From: Blasia pusilla
Lineage: Eukaryota; Marchantiophyta; Marchantiopsida; Blasiales
Length of the DNA: 64,000 bases
Direction of reading: 5' to 3'
Assembly (NCBI GenBank): GCA_050084515.1
Contig: CM114272.1
Span: 37,324,001 to 37,388,000, forward strand
This document shows, in pieces, positions 23,792-36,655 of this stretch. Numbering within the stretch: the first letter of the stretch is position 1; every line of letters begins with the position of its first letter. The translations under genes were made by a program, and so were the position numbers. The notes under the pieces are model-generated. The model worked only from the letters and a program-made list of their open reading frames with translations. It ran no database searches and was not told the origin of the DNA.

Positions 23792-26700
23792 TTACACAGG
23801 CTGTGTAAGTGGCAAATCCGGTTGCCATTGAGAGTTTGTGTCAGCTTTTGTTAGTTTTCGAATCGTTCTGTTCGGCTTCTTTTGAGATTCAGAGCTTAGC
23901 CATTCGTTACTGAAAGCAACCATGACTCTGTGAAAAGCAATAGCAGTTGCATATCCAACCATGGTCATCAACGTCCATCCAACCCTCAAGATCAAGACAG
24001 GTGGACCCTTCAGCCGGCCTGCCAATGCCTTAAGGAGGAACCGGAACCTCCGATTTCCTAACAATTTCTCTGGAGATATATTCGCTGTACCAGGGAGTAA
24101 CTCTTGTGAACTGTTACTTCCAGTCACCTCCATCGCAGTCTTTGCCTGTCCAACTCCGGTGCTGGATATGTCCAAACTTGATCTGCTAATGCTTGACGTT
24201 GAGCATTGTGGCTCTCCATTCAAGAACGTGATACTTGACCGGTACAATGCGTCAGCCAGAACAAAAGCCATCTTTCTGCGTAAGGAGCTAGCAGAGATAG
24301 AAACAAAAACATTGGCCAAGGAATTTGGCTCTGCTTCCAATAAAAGTCGTCTAACAGCTTTCCCTTCTTTGGACAGTGTGAGTGAGAACAATGAAACTGC
24401 CAAATCGTTGCTGCTCCCCTCTTTGGTTGACTGTGAACTTGCATCTCCATTGACTCTGAGCTTTTCACTAGTTGCCCTCTGAGAGGTAGCTACAATTGAG
24501 GTGATTCGGTCCCAACGGAACTCTTTTTGCTGAGTCAGGACAAGTGATTTCAAAACCTGCCTGGTGGACCGAGAGTTATCACTCAGAAGGCGTCTGACCA
24601 CATATGGATAAGCGGCAGAAAACACTTTGTAATTAGGGTCCACTGACAAAGCAATTCCTTCCAGGGACGCCAAGGACCGAAGAATCAAAGTGAAGTAGGG
24701 AGGGAGCCGAAACCGAAACTTCAACGCAATCTGCCAAAGCTTTCCAGTCACCTGCCTGAATGCAATGTCTGGTACTCCATTCCTTACCACAGCATCAGGG
24801 CCATCAGCAAACACTCGTTCCAAGGCCTGCAAAAAGAAAGAAGTATAACCCAGATATATATTATAGAAAGAGGTATATATTCCATGTCCACTGCTGTCGA
24901 TCATTGAGACTCCCGAGTTCTAGATCAAAACACATGCTTCAGCCTCCAAGCACCTAAGGTGCGCTATCATGTGGAATACTCTTGACCTCCTATATAGACA
25001 AAGGTATCCAGAAGAAACCATTATCTTTATGTACAAGTCGTCACCACCAAGGCCTGCTTAGGACAAAATGTAGTCGAAGACCAAGTTCATTAAGCCTGCA
25101 AGCGGCATCGTCTATATCTCAGCCTTACCATCAGGTAACCTCTCACTCACAAGGTGCCCCAAAATCTGGGTGCAACCTGCAATTCTGGTTATTTGATTAC
25201 AGTAACATTAAGAGGCAAATATACTCACCAGGCGAAGAGCAAATCGATCTATGGTTGGCTTGAGCACATCCATGTCACCTAGGTCATTGGCAAGGCACTG
25301 CCACTCCCCATTGACCAGATGTGCAATTGCAGCAAGCATGGCTTCTTGGTGACGTTTCTCCACACGAGTGATGAGTCCAAAGTCCAAGTACGTCAATTTT
25401 CCCTCTCTCGTGTACAGAAGGTTTCCAGGGTGTGGATCTGCATGCAGTAGACCAGTCTCCAGCAGCTGGACCAAGGAACATTGCACACCTTTCTTCACCT
25501 GGAATAGAAATTCAAAAAAACCAAACCACCAGGTCAGATTGACTTTATTAGTGACATGAATTAGAAAACAAATTACGGGTCTCCAATCCCTGAGAAACAT
25601 CACGCTCAACAACATCATGGTAGCAACACCTCATCCAGCTCTGACCCACAGGACGTCAGGAGAATGCGAAGTTTATGACTTCCAGGACTGGACTGAGTTC
25701 CATAAAGGCCTCAGACAAACACACACAACTGAAAGAGTGGACTTTAATAATTCCTAAGCAATACATCATAGCATTCTGTCATCCACTGAAATCAGAGAAG
25801 CGGAACAACAAATAAAGTGGCAAGATACCAGAGAATCAAGCTTGGATTTAGCTTCACTCTGTTGGTTTGGTGTAACAATCTCTCCATCCGTAGAATATCC
25901 CTTGGTGATCAACTGCAAGTCTGTGGGACGATCTCCATCTATCCACTCCATTGTCAGTACTTTCTGTCTAGTGAGGTGGGACAGAACTTTTGGAACCTTC
26001 ACATATTGTAACCCAGCATGGGCTGCTTCAAACTCTCGACCATTTGCTGCTTCGAGAGTATAGTCAAGTTCCCCAAAAAGGCCGCACCCAAGCTCATCTG
26101 CCAGAACAGATAGATCTGAATTCATTTTGGCCAATTTACGTACTACCCCAAGCTGCATGGCAAGCAAATTGTCAATAAACATGTCTACTTTCCATAGAAA
26201 AAACTCCATCCTCAGAAAAAACACACAATAAAAGAGTCAGATGGCAAACTAACTGATGTGTTTTACAGAGAGTAGGTATCAACAGTATCATCAAAATGTA
26301 GATATCACAAAGAGGTCCGTCTAAATCAAACTCACCAGACATCAATCAACCCTTGCTAAAGTTAAGGAATAACTCACACCCAAGCGGAGGATGTAGATGT
26401 CTTGCGCCACTGTAAACAGCAAGCCTGGACGCTGCACTTTCACTGCCACTTCTTCCCCATCAACTGTGCAGCCCTTGTATACCTGCCTCCAACCAATGAT
26501 TTTTACGACTTAACATCCTATCCACATTTTTTCTAATCCTTCAATCTCTTCAAGGTGTCAATTAATAATACCCTCAAATACACACAATCTTTGAGTTCAT
26601 GTTAAGTTTAGCTTATTGATTGTATCCAAGAATGGCTCCCAACTGCTTCATGTTTCGTTTCCACTCACTCCAAATCCTAAACAGGCAACTGCAACATTTC

Positions 26701-29700
26701 TTGTCTGTTTCTTCCTTCTCAAACTTCATGTTCCCACGACCGTCAAGCGCTTGTAGATTATACTTCCACTTAAAGCAAAGCAAGAAACACACGAGGCTTG
26801 GAAACTCAGTCGAGGTTGCCAGTCCAGATCTTGTGAGCTTCTTTTTGATCCTGTGAAAATTTAAAATCCTTCTAACAAGAGGTCGCTTATCAGCAAAGAT
26901 CAAGATGCAAAATCTAAATTACAAGTCTTCAGTTCCTCCTAAAATGAGAATCAAAGCATTCACAAAAAAACTGGAAAAAGAAAACTCAAAGCATTCAGGA
27001 TTATACCTGACCAAATGATGCAGCAGCAACAGGAACCTCTGAAAGATATGAGAAAACCTGATTCACAGGTACCCCCAACTCTGCTTCTATGACAGCCATA
27101 GCATCTTTGGTTGGAAATGGAGGCAGCCGATCCTGTAGCTCTGATAATACCTGCATAAAAAGCAGATCTTCATTAAAATTACATCTGCCTTGTAGTGGCT
27201 ATTCATTAGCTATGAGATGTTGACATACCATAAGCTGAGAGTACAAAATAAAATACCTTGGCAGTCTCTGTTCCTATCAAGTCAGGCCGAGATGAGAGAG
27301 ACTGGGCCACTGCAAAAATGACGAATATTTATCTTTGTCAGTCAAACCAACCAGGAAATATCCTCGATTTCAATCTTCAGGACCGACTAGCATAAACCTG
27401 TACATGATGGCCTCTAGCAACATCATTACATTCTATGAGCTCAGTTTTAGTGAGCGGCATAATTCAGGCAACTACAAGTAATCACATGGTTCTTCAGTAT
27501 CAGCTGCAACGATATCTCGGTTGTGAAAAAATATACCTTTGATGAACGTTGGACCAAGGTTCATTAAAACACTTTTTAATGTTTCAGCAATTTGGATAGA
27601 ACGTTGATAGTTTTCTTCAGTGTCTACCAGTCCAGTCTTAGTCCTTGAAAGCTTTGCTGCCAGTAGCTGAACACCAACCGAACTGAATGCTGCAGATACC
27701 TTTTAACAGCCAACCCATCCGTAAGATTCTAGAATGCTCATGCATGCCACTTATTTCTTTTTTTAAGGAACATATCGGATTTACCAACTCGAAAACTAGA
27801 TTTTCTTCAGGCACATGCAACTAGTCTACATCCCGAATTTTAAGAGAAATACCTCTAAAAAGCGAAAAACGAGGAGATGTGGTCGTCTATTGAAATAGCT
27901 TGCAACGAAATCAGGATTGTAGGAGAGCTGGAGAGGAACACGCCACGCGCCGAGTACTTCTTGGATATATTCCACATAGGAACCCAAAGTTTCCACATCG
28001 GCTGCAAGAACCTCCTTGGCAGATAGTCCTGACCCAACAGAATCATTACAGAGTCAACTTTACTTGTTACCTTGACATATGGTTTCTATTTAATGGTGGA
28101 GTAGTCCTTATGCACCAGGTATTAATCCTCAAGAAGTCCAAATTTTATTGAACTTACTTGTTCAAAGCACTCTGGGATCTTTTCAATGAAATTAATATGA
28201 AAGTAGTTCATCACGTCCTACACTAGGACGATACATATCACCAATCAGAGAAACATGCAAAAATCAATTGCCACCTTATTATGTTGCGGATCTCAAGATT
28301 ACAGATAAATTTTTTCTTTGCTCCTCACACTCATCTTGTCCAGCTATCCAGTTGAACATTTGCACACATTTGAAGTTTTTCTCCATACCCATGCATTCAA
28401 TGCACGATGCTGACATTGGGGAGTGGTCCCAGACCCAGGGAATGGGTAAAATGTGCTCAAGAGATTATAATTCTTATGTAGTGTCTGTCTTAGCATTGCA
28501 ACCATAGAGTCTGCGCCATGGTTCAACAGAGCTAGACAGTGGGATGGGCATAGAGGAAGCCAGAAGCCAAGAAAGTACCACAAGAGAGCAGGAAATCCCT
28601 CTCGGTGTGCGGCTGCAAGGGCACAACACGAGGAACAATAACCCTCTTAGGACACCTCTAGCTTGTAATTACTGTCTCTTTACCTGCTCTTGCAAATATG
28701 GTCTGCCAGAGAAGATTTTAATTTTATGTCCCGTGGTTATCTTGGGTCTCTGTGGACCACCAAATAAGTCCATACGTTCAGTCTCTCAACATCGATAATA
28801 GTTCCCAATGCTCCCCACTTTTCATAGCATCCTCAAGCAAACATACACACTTAGGATTGAATGAAACGTACCAGGATATCGAGGTTGAGGCCACTGAGGA
28901 GGGGGCCTTGGAGCAGCAGTAGAATCCTCTAGAATTCTCAATGCAGCTATTTCATTGACCTCCCTTTTGAAGTCAGGTAAAGCGACCTGTTTCATCCAGC
29001 TAAATCCTTCCTGCATCACTTCCTTGTCCTTTGCGATGATCTTATCTACACCTGTTTTGTTCAGCATCTTTGTAACCCACCCTTTTACAGCTTCCGTATC
29101 CTTAGTAGAAATGTCCATGATACGGGATAACAATGTCACCCTTTTCTTTTGTAAGGGAAAGTTCCTCTGCTTTTGGAACTTGGTCACATGGCCCCCTTTG
29201 ACACCAAGATAGCTGTTATTTGGGTGGAGAACAGAAGAGTCCATAACCACAGCTTCCTGGTGATAACTTTCAACCATGTGTAGGCCATCCTCAGTACCTT
29301 GTTTTTCCAGCTCCAGGGCACTTCCAGCTAAGGCTGATTCAGATTGAGCTGGTGGGCAGCTAATCTGATGGTCCTTCTCCTCAACTAAGGAATGGCTAAT
29401 TGGATATGATCCTTGTGCCTTGTGCCCAGTGTGATTCCTGACAAAGGTACCATCCTCCAGCTGCCACAGTTGTGACTCCGGAGATTTCACATAGCTCCTG
29501 CTGCCGTTCTCTTCGTCGATTTCCTTCCTTGCGAATGGTAATGACTCTAACGTCTCCGCATTCGCCAACACAGCACTCCTCTCATGGTCCGAAGTCTCTT
29601 GCAGTGCTACCAAACCCTCACCTGATTTGTTATCCCACGAGTCCAGATCAGGAAAAAATGAATAGAACGGCAACTGTACAATTGTGCTTCAATACATAGA

Positions 29701-30300
29701 CCCACCCTTCCCGCAAACATGATCTTTACCTCTCTGAATGTAGGAAGGCTCTCCATCTCCGGCAGCAGCCTCCTTGGGCTCGGCCAGCTCCACCACACTT
29801 GCTGTCCCTTCAACTCTAGGTTTCAGTACCATTTCCTTATCCACCACATTGACCATGATCTCTCTAGCGTCGACACTGCTAGGCCCCCGGGCGGCAGCAT
29901 CACAGGAAACTGGAAATCTGTGGGGCTTCCTCCGTCGCTCATCTTGACTATAGGGATGAGCTACCACACTCTTGGAGATCCGGAGCTTGTGCTTATGGCA
30001 AGAGACTTCGGCTGGATAGGCCTCTGCAAGCTTCACGGTTGTGCGATGTCCATACCATCCTCCTCCAAATTCCCGCTTCCTCTGCTTGAGAATGGACTCA
30101 GCCACTAGCTTGGGCACGAATTGTCCACCACCCACCGCACGAGCTCTGCCTGCGGTTTGCAAATTCATCAGATATGGCCGACAGCAGGGGGGCTGCGCTC
30201 CAGAACTCTTCCTCAAGGCAGATTTCTGGTGTGGGTGGGGCTTCTGTGACCTCGCCAGTAGAACCGAGGCCAACCCATTTCCCCCGCACGCACTGGCCAT
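23792..30300 (-). CDS. ABC1K (UbiB-like) atypical protein kinase, plastid type
   Basis: Ten exons read on the minus strand: 30300-29730, about 29621-28872, 28028-27853, 27699-27537, 27309-27257, 27150-27007, 26482-26378, 26152-25829, 25498-25229 and 24826-23792. Phases agree at all junctions from exon 2 on. The exon 1-2 junction is uncertain (29673 is another acceptor). The protein is about 1,196 residues. MASACGGNGL starts a Ser/Arg/Ala-rich stretch like a plastid transit peptide; an in-frame ATG at 30327 would only add GA-repeat residues. Kinase signatures are KVAQ (the KxGQ box with Ala for Gly), the Ala-rich loop AAASFGQVYKG, VAVKVQRPG, HADPHPGNLL and LDFGL. ABC1K proteins act in plastoglobules and thylakoids on prenylquinone and lipid metabolism. 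Wording around IGTETAKVLSELQD suggests the ABC1K2/4/6 clade, a tentative call. A C-terminal hydrophobic segment (ILRVGWTLMTMVGYATAIAF) may anchor it. Confidence 0.93.
28458..28548 (-). repeat. Dispersed repeat R1, antisense copy in an ABC1K intron
   Basis: The complement reads CCCATCCCACTGTCTAGCTC, then GGCGCAGACTCTATGGTTGC, as in the R1 middle and tail. It lies in the intron between exons 2 and 3 and runs in the gene's direction. Confidence 0.65.
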
Positions 30301-30419
30301 CTCTCTCTCTCTCTCTCTCTCTCTCAATCACACCCGACCACCACTGCCAATGAATCCCCAGCCCGCCATCTTCTTCCTCGGCCCTTCGCTCGCACCAGAC
30401 AGGCCCATTTCATCAGTTG

Positions 30420-30450
<31 letters not shown>

Positions 30451-30539
30451 CAATCACACCCGACCACCACCGCCAATAAATCCCCAGACCGCTATCTTGT
30501 TCCTCAGCCCTTCGGTAGCAACAGACAGGGCCCTTTCAT

Positions 30540-30575
<36 letters not shown>

Positions 30576-30625
30576 TGGATCAGACATACCCATCTCATCA
30601 CCCTCCCTCTCTCTCTCTCTCTGTG
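30301..30625. repeat. CT microsatellites in a 125-bp tandem duplication
   Basis: A run of CT (GA on the gene strand) lies directly before the ABC1K start codon. The unit AATCACACCCGACCACCAC through TTCATCA plus a CT tract is duplicated with a 125-bp period (30327 and 30452). Further CT tracts are at 30542-30571 and 30608-30622. In plants GA/CT tracts near starts often bind BBR/BPC factors, so a promoter or 5' UTR role is possible. Confidence 0.85.
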
Positions 30626-31855
30626 TCTCACGGATGCGGGTGACGGGAGAGCTACTTTCTCGGCTATCGTCCACAATACGTAGAGCATTCGAAGAATGCA
30701 CGATCGATGCCTTCTTGGATTCTGGTTGGATCCCACAGCGCTAGTGCATGCATGTGTGTGTACGTAATTGAAGCAACGCAGATCAGATCATCGGTGCGAG
30801 GGCCAGTCACTCGCACCCGTTTCGTCTTTTGGGAGATTTTCTTGGCAGCCGACCTCACCGGAAGTGCGGGCTGTGAGGCTCTGGTTGTCGATGGTGGAGG
30901 AGAGACTTCCTTGCCACGATTAGTTTTTAATGAGGGTTGAGGAGAGATGTGTTAAATTTCATTTTGGGTTTGCTCTTGTGGAGTTTGATTTGAGAGGGCG
31001 TTAAATTAAATTAGGACATGAGAAAATGCGCACTATGGCTCGGTTGGATGGAACATGTGGTTGGGAAACTCCAAAGCGTAAAATGAAAGTCTTCATACAA
31101 GGGTGATGGGAACCCGTCGAAACCTAAACCCACACCCGGGCCAGGGATAAATAAGTGGGCATCCCCCTCCACCAACAATCCCACCTCCATACATTCTCTC
31201 GTGACTCCGGGTACATATGATGAATATATGGGATGTTACTAATTCAATTTTTTGTTAGTAGAAAGGAAGAGCCATTTGAGACCCCAATGGGTCCAAAAGG
31301 GACACCTACCAATCCGCCTCCAATCACTCTATCACCATTCTCTCCTCCTATTCAAGGGGCTTATAATACCTTTATTTTTTCCTTTCATGTGTTTATGGGT
31401 TAATTTCCAATATTTTTCACAATAATGGGATGTTTGCAATTCAAGTAATGAATTTTGTGGTCTTACTTGATAATGCAGATTCCTGCACGTACAAGGCCTC
31501 TGTAACTAAACAGGGAACTCTGAAAAAGAAAAGCCTAGCTTGGTGTTGGGACTAGAGGTAAAAGTCAATGAAGGAGCTCTTTGGCCCAAGCTATGCAACA
31601 ATCCACTAATTCCATAATTAATGTTATAGATCGTGGGCACATAGAGGACCTTCACCAAAGGAAATTCAAATTACAAGTCCTACAATATAATACAGATGCT
31701 TTCACAATGATCTCCAAAGCATTATCTCTTGTCATTGGTAGGAGTTTTTAAGGAAGATTGTGAGATTTTACATTTAAGAATAATTCATAATGAAACAAGT
31801 GACAAACTATATATGGTACACTTATGTACTTACATAACTTTGTTGAAATATTGAA
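30626..31855. other. Spacer, probable ABC1K upstream region
   Basis: No coding sequence is supported. TGCATGCATGTGTGTGTACG is near 30745. Confidence 0.5.
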
Positions 31856-31859
31856 ATTA

Positions 31860-32621
31860 CTATGGAGCTACATCCATGACATGTTCGAAAAGAGTATCGC
31901 AATTTCTCCTTCCATGGTATGTTGCTTCATTGTTTGGAGGAAGGTTACAACCTCGTGCACCATGCATCCATTCCAAGGAAGGATAATCTATGAGACCATC
32001 GAAAATAGGATAATCCCTGTCTATCATAATATTATGAAGAACACAAGCAGCAAAGATCATCTTTGGTAGTGTTTGTAAGTTGAGCTTGTAAATGAGTTGG
32101 TTGAGTATGCGCCACTCTGTCTCCTTTAGTCGACCAAAAGCTCTCTCACACACATCCTCATAGAAGTACGGTAATAGTTCCAAGTATCCTTTTGTCCAAT
32201 GGATCCTCCGGGATAAGGAATTATGAGCCACGATAAGAGTGGGTATCTTGCATCACTAATAATGTCTCTCGAATTATCTCATTATTTCTTAGAGGAAATA
32301 AAATTCCACCTAGAAATATTTTGTATGAAGTGGTATTTTTGTAGAATTGGGAGTTTCAAAGAATACGTGAATCATGAATAGAAGCGGGATATCCGATGAA
32401 GACATCCCAGAATCGTAGCCTTGAATCAATGATAGCTTGCACTACACATGCATAAGATTTATTTTTGTGACTATACCATAGTGAGGAATTTGCTCCTACT
32501 AGTAGTTCAATGAGAAAGTGAGTGACGTCGATTGCACTGCAACAATTTAAAAAGCCATGTTGTGATTTGAAATCGGATTTCACCCTATCAATTTGTTATC
32601 CCCTTGGCCAAGTCACTGCCC
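31860..32621 (-). pseudogene. PIF/Harbinger transposase, C-terminal part
   Basis: The frame contains KSQHGFLNCCSAIDVTH (the first catalytic Asp region), then RFWDVFIGYPASIHDSRIL with the second Asp, and CERAFGRLKETEWRILNQ with the third acidic region, as in HARBI1-like DDE transposases. An in-frame TAA (about 32598) and a frame break near 32340 disrupt it. The N-terminal part is at 40953-41485; element 1 separates them. Confidence 0.85.
32618..32621 (+). repeat. Target-site duplication GCCC of element 1 (left)
   Basis: GCCC here equals 40953-40956. Deleting the element and one copy restores the Harbinger reading frame across the junction. Confidence 0.85.
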
Positions 32622-33133
32622 TATCACAAATTTTTAGGATAGATCGGAGAGATCTGGTAGAGCGCCTTCGTGAATAGAGGAGGACAAGCTCAAGAGGTCG
32701 AGGATAACCTGTTGAAGTCTCAAGAAACCTGAGAGAGCAAGTTTCCCCTTCGTTTCGGTTCATTTGGAGCCATATCGAGAAAATTACTATTTTGGGTAAG
32801 TTTCTATATTTGGTAGAGTTTACTTTCCACTTTAGGAAGTGGCCCTTGACCCGCTATAGCAAGTCAAGAGCCAAGGAGGTGACCTGCAAGCATAGGTTAT
32901 CAAGGAGAGAGCTTGGGAGAGGGAAGAGATATATCTCCAAGAGAGAGAGCTTGATATCTCAATCTCATTCTCTCTTTGTTGAACCTCTTGGCATGAGGCG
33001 GCGGAGCTATGGCCCCTTGCCTTGTGAGTGTAACTCAAGCCTCTCATTAGGAGAGTGGGTTTGGTTTGACATTGAGAGAGAGTGCACATATTTCAGAGCT
33101 ATAGTGTTGAGAGAGATTCGATCTACTTGATTT
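32622..33133 (+). repeat. Element 1 terminal unit A1
   Basis: It aligns with A2 (40335-40825) over nearly its full length, for example AGAGATCTGGTAGAGCGCCT and GTTGAACCTCTTGGCATGAG. Similarity ends at about ACTTGATTTA. No B block follows it. Confidence 0.85.
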
Positions 33134-33530
33134 ACAAAGAGAGAATGAGTATGAGAGAGAAAGCTTCATGGGGGAGCTCATCAGTCACTCGCTGGTTTTG
33201 CAGGTTGGGGATCTTTTTCCCTGTTCACCGATTCATGGGAGTGCTCACCGGAGCAAGAGCCGCTTACTTTTGATGTTTCCTTTGTTGATTTTTTGTGTGG
33301 AAGAGCGGCGCGCGAAAGCGATGCCCAATTTTTTATAGGGATTGAGTATGGGGGCGGGTTGCCCCATGCTCGTGCTCTCAAGAGCATCGTGTAGCTTGGT
33401 GATTTTTATTTTTACAAGTCTTACATTTTTGTTGGGAGAAATTAGCGCAGAAGTAGGAGGATGTTGTAGGAGGGGTGACTTGCACTAGAGCAATTGCATC
33501 GTCCAGTCGAGTTCATCCCGGTTCCACTCC

Positions 33531-34231
33531 GTGGTTGAGTTCTTTGCTGAGTTGAGGGCAAGCTACCAGGGGGTACGGACGAAGACGTTGTGGAGTATCC
33601 ATGACTTCCACAAGCGCCCGAGTGAGATTTTGCGTGAGGCCTACACTCGCTTGCCCCGGTTGATCAACGTCACTCAGGGGGTGATAAAGGCTCGGGCTAT
33701 CCAGTCATGGTACGCGATGTTGGAGCGGACCTTGCGGACACATATGCGGGAGGGGATACTTCTTATAAACACCTCCCCTACATTAAGAGATATTTTTAGG
33801 ACCGCCGAGAACATTGAGCGCAACATGGCGGAGGAGAGCGTAGCCACCATGGGTTCTGGGCGAGAGCAGTCACGATTGCCTGCACCACCAATGCAGCAAC
33901 GTGGATTCCGAGATAGGTCTATGGCACCACAAGCTCAGGGAGGATACCGGGAGGCTGTGCCACAAAGACCTGCGCCTTCATATATGGCTCAGCAGTAGCC
34001 GCCTACGATTACTTGTTGGTCATCTGGTGGAGCCCATCATCATCGCGATTGCACTCATTAGGGTCGTGGACGCGTGCCTTAGCATGGAGGAGAAGTTAGA
34101 TTCGCCCGAGGGGGTGGTGGAGTTGCCGTGGAGGAGGTAGAGTCCCACCACCTAGACGCATTCAGGGCGACGTCGGACGTGAGGTTGGGATGGATGCTCA
34201 TATAGAATATCTACATCAGTAGATTACCGCT
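33531..34231 (+). pseudogene. Element 1 gag remnant
   Basis: It aligns with the Gag of element 2 from VEFFAELRASYQGV onward and includes LREAYTRLPRLINVTQGVI, typical Retrotrans_gag sequence. The zinc knuckle reads CWSSGGAHHHRDC, with the second Cys lost. TAG codons follow near 33997, 34060 and 34080. About 215 N-terminal residues present in element 2 are missing, so an internal deletion next to A1 is likely. Confidence 0.8.
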
Positions 34232-35079
34232 ATGGCATTGAGGTTACCCAATGCCGGATCCATGGCATCGACGTTTTATGGAGCCGCCAAAGATATGGAG
34301 GATCCTCGTTGGATGTGGAGGATTCCCAAGATGGATGTTGTTGCAGTTGTTACGGATGGAGCAGCCATAGAGTTGGATCCACAACGAGAGGAAGCGAGGA
34401 AACAAACCAAGCTTTCTCAGTCCTTCATGTTGTCCAAGGCAATGAGGACCCCATCGATGGGTCCTGATCACAGTTTCCGGAGAGTTGGTGATGTTGTGAA
34501 TGTGCAAGCACAGAGGGTGATGGGAGAAGCGAGTGCAATGACTCCTATTCCTGATGCTCATGAGAAGCATGTGTTAAGCACGTTGTTGGGGGCTGCCACT
34601 ATTGTGTACCGCGCTCCTTTATTTTCTGCTTATGATGTTATAACGTTGGGACGTACGTCCGCCGAGGTTTTTTGGCTGGCCGCTACGCTATGTGAGTGTG
34701 GAGTTGGAGTTCTTGCATCACATTCAAAGGTGATTGCAAAGGAGGTGATGGACTTGCCCTTGGAGTTGATGCTCGGGCGTCCAGATCATATTCGTGGTAG
34801 GTTGCGGCTGCTAGGATGGCGGAGATGCCCGTTAGACCCGCGATAGAGCATGTCATAGCTTCTCTTGGTGTTGTATTGTTGGATAACTGGGGAGAGGTCT
34901 CCCAGTTGGTGAGTCCAAGAGGTAGAATTTTTAGTGTAAAAGCTCGTTCGCATCGCGTCTTGTTGGATTCAGGAGTGCAATCCCTGATGTTGGGGAAAGC
35001 GGCAATCAGAGGTTTGGACTTGACGAGTGCCAATGTGGGGTGTTGTCCATCCGGATATATACATCCTTGGGTGGAGTGA
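34232..35079 (+). pseudogene. Element 1 spacer and aspartic protease
   Basis: The spacer contains ELDPQREEARKQ, parallel to element 2. The protease active site is VLLDSGVQSLMLGKA (34965-35010), with DSG in place. A frame change lies between the two parts and TGA ends the second. Confidence 0.75.
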
Positions 35080-35539
35080 CCACCACACAGTATATCACCC
35101 GACATGAGGTCATGGTGAGGACTTGCTAGGAACATCCTACAGATGAGTCCGTGGTGCGAGCCAAGGCGATAGTGACAGATGTAGAGTCCTATGACGTCTT
35201 GGTTGGTGGACCAATGTTGTACCCGATGGGGTTTTCCCTTGATTACTAGAAGGAGTTTGCGTCCTACATACCAAGAGGGCACTCAGGTGATGGGGGCCTT
35301 AGCTCACTACCCGTTTGATTCACAAGTGCAGTGATCAAGCGCCAGCAAGGAGAGATGGCAAGCTTAACATCGCCATCACTTGGCCTAGTGATTTGATTGA
35401 GGGACATGTCCATGCAGAGGATACTCCCGTTCCTGACATTTCTATGGAGAGGAGTGTCATCGTCGCCGCATCAGTCCGTGGAGGAGAGGTGCCACTTTGG
35501 GGCTCAACAAAGGAGCTTTGATGCTTAGCCATTGAGCAT

Positions 35540-36655
35540 GTGCAGACCGCGTGGAGTAAGACGTTTGCACCAGAGCGTGACGAGTCAGAGGAATCCGAGA
35601 TAGCTAGGAGTGCTACTATGACCCCTTTGGACACCATCCCAATTGTGTGGTGCATTTCGGAGGAGGGTATTTGCGTGCTAGATCTCTTTGGAGGGATTAG
35701 CATTGGTTTAGCTTCTGTTTTGCAGGCTGGAGTACACGTGCACCAGTACTTGTATGTGGATATTTATGATGTTGTGAGGCGCGCTTCACTTCACCATGTG
35801 GCGCAGTTAAGTCTCCATTTCCCCAACTTTTTGTCTGTGTCCTCTGTCCAAGGATACCACAGTTCCCTACCGAGGGATATTTCATTGTTGGGGGCATAGG
35901 ACTTGGAGCGGGTAGGGACCATAGACTTGGTCATTGCTAGTTGGCCGTGTCAGGGCCAATCGAGTACAAGACAAGATAGCGGGTTAGCTGACACTCGATC
36001 TAGGTTGTTTTGGGAGATGATGCGGATTTTGCAACACTTGTAAGAGCATTAGTCCCATTCTCCAAAATACATTTTGGAGAATGTGCTGATATTGGGAGAT
36101 TCAAGGTCACAGGTGGTGACGAATGCACATCAGGTGTGTGCATGGATTGGCTCATCACTATTTTTGGATGCGGTGAGTGTAGGTTCTAGAGCACACCGCC
36201 CTCGTCTTTGGTGGACCAACTTGGTCCCACACGAGGTGTTGCAGAGGGCAGATGCGTGAGTAGAGCACCCTTCTCAATTGTTGGTGGATTCCATATTAGA
36301 TCCGTGCCCTCGATCACAGGCAGTGAGGCATGATGATCGACCGCCATTGACTATGGTCAATAGGATTGGCATGCCACGGGAAACCTTTCCCACATTGGTG
36401 AGTTTTCCCACTTCAAATGCATTCAAGGAGGCCAGACCAGGCTTGGTTTGGGATGACCATATATAGCGGTTGGTGGAGCCCAACGCCGATGAGCAAGAGC
36501 GAGTGATGGGATTCCCCATAGGAGTGAGGGCAGTACCTTCACTATCAGAGGCATCACAACGTCATGTCTTGGGTCAAGCGATGGACTTGAACTGCTTGAC
36601 ATGGATTTTCAAGTTAGGAGTAGCTGAGGAGCGTCATTTGAGGATACGACACATC
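35540..36655 (+). pseudogene. Element 1 C5-cytosine DNA methyltransferase domain
   Basis: All pieces are in one frame. Motif I is CVLDLFGGISIGLASVL (about 35672). Motif IV, with the catalytic Pro-Cys, is DLVIASWPCQGQ (about 35930). Motif VI is YILENV (about 36069). A motif VIII-like segment is AHRPRLWWTNLVP (about 36197). Motif X is VLGQAMDLNCLTWIF (about 36570). The I-IV-VI-VIII-X order is canonical, so it is not of the rearranged DRM type; the GxxLFxE and ENV context most resembles DNMT3. Stops (TAG near 35899, TAA and TAG near 36045, TGA near 36256, TAG near 36466) break it, mostly where element 2 has Gln. It would methylate cytosine using S-adenosylmethionine. Confidence 0.88.

Noticed and set aside
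30098-30736. Arg-Glu-rich ORFs over the CT tracts
   Set aside because: They arise from translation of GA/CT microsatellites.
35540-36655. Host DRM-type methyltransferase gene
   Set aside because: Motif order is I to X, not rearranged, no introns or UBA domain are seen, and protease and RT flank it in the same element.
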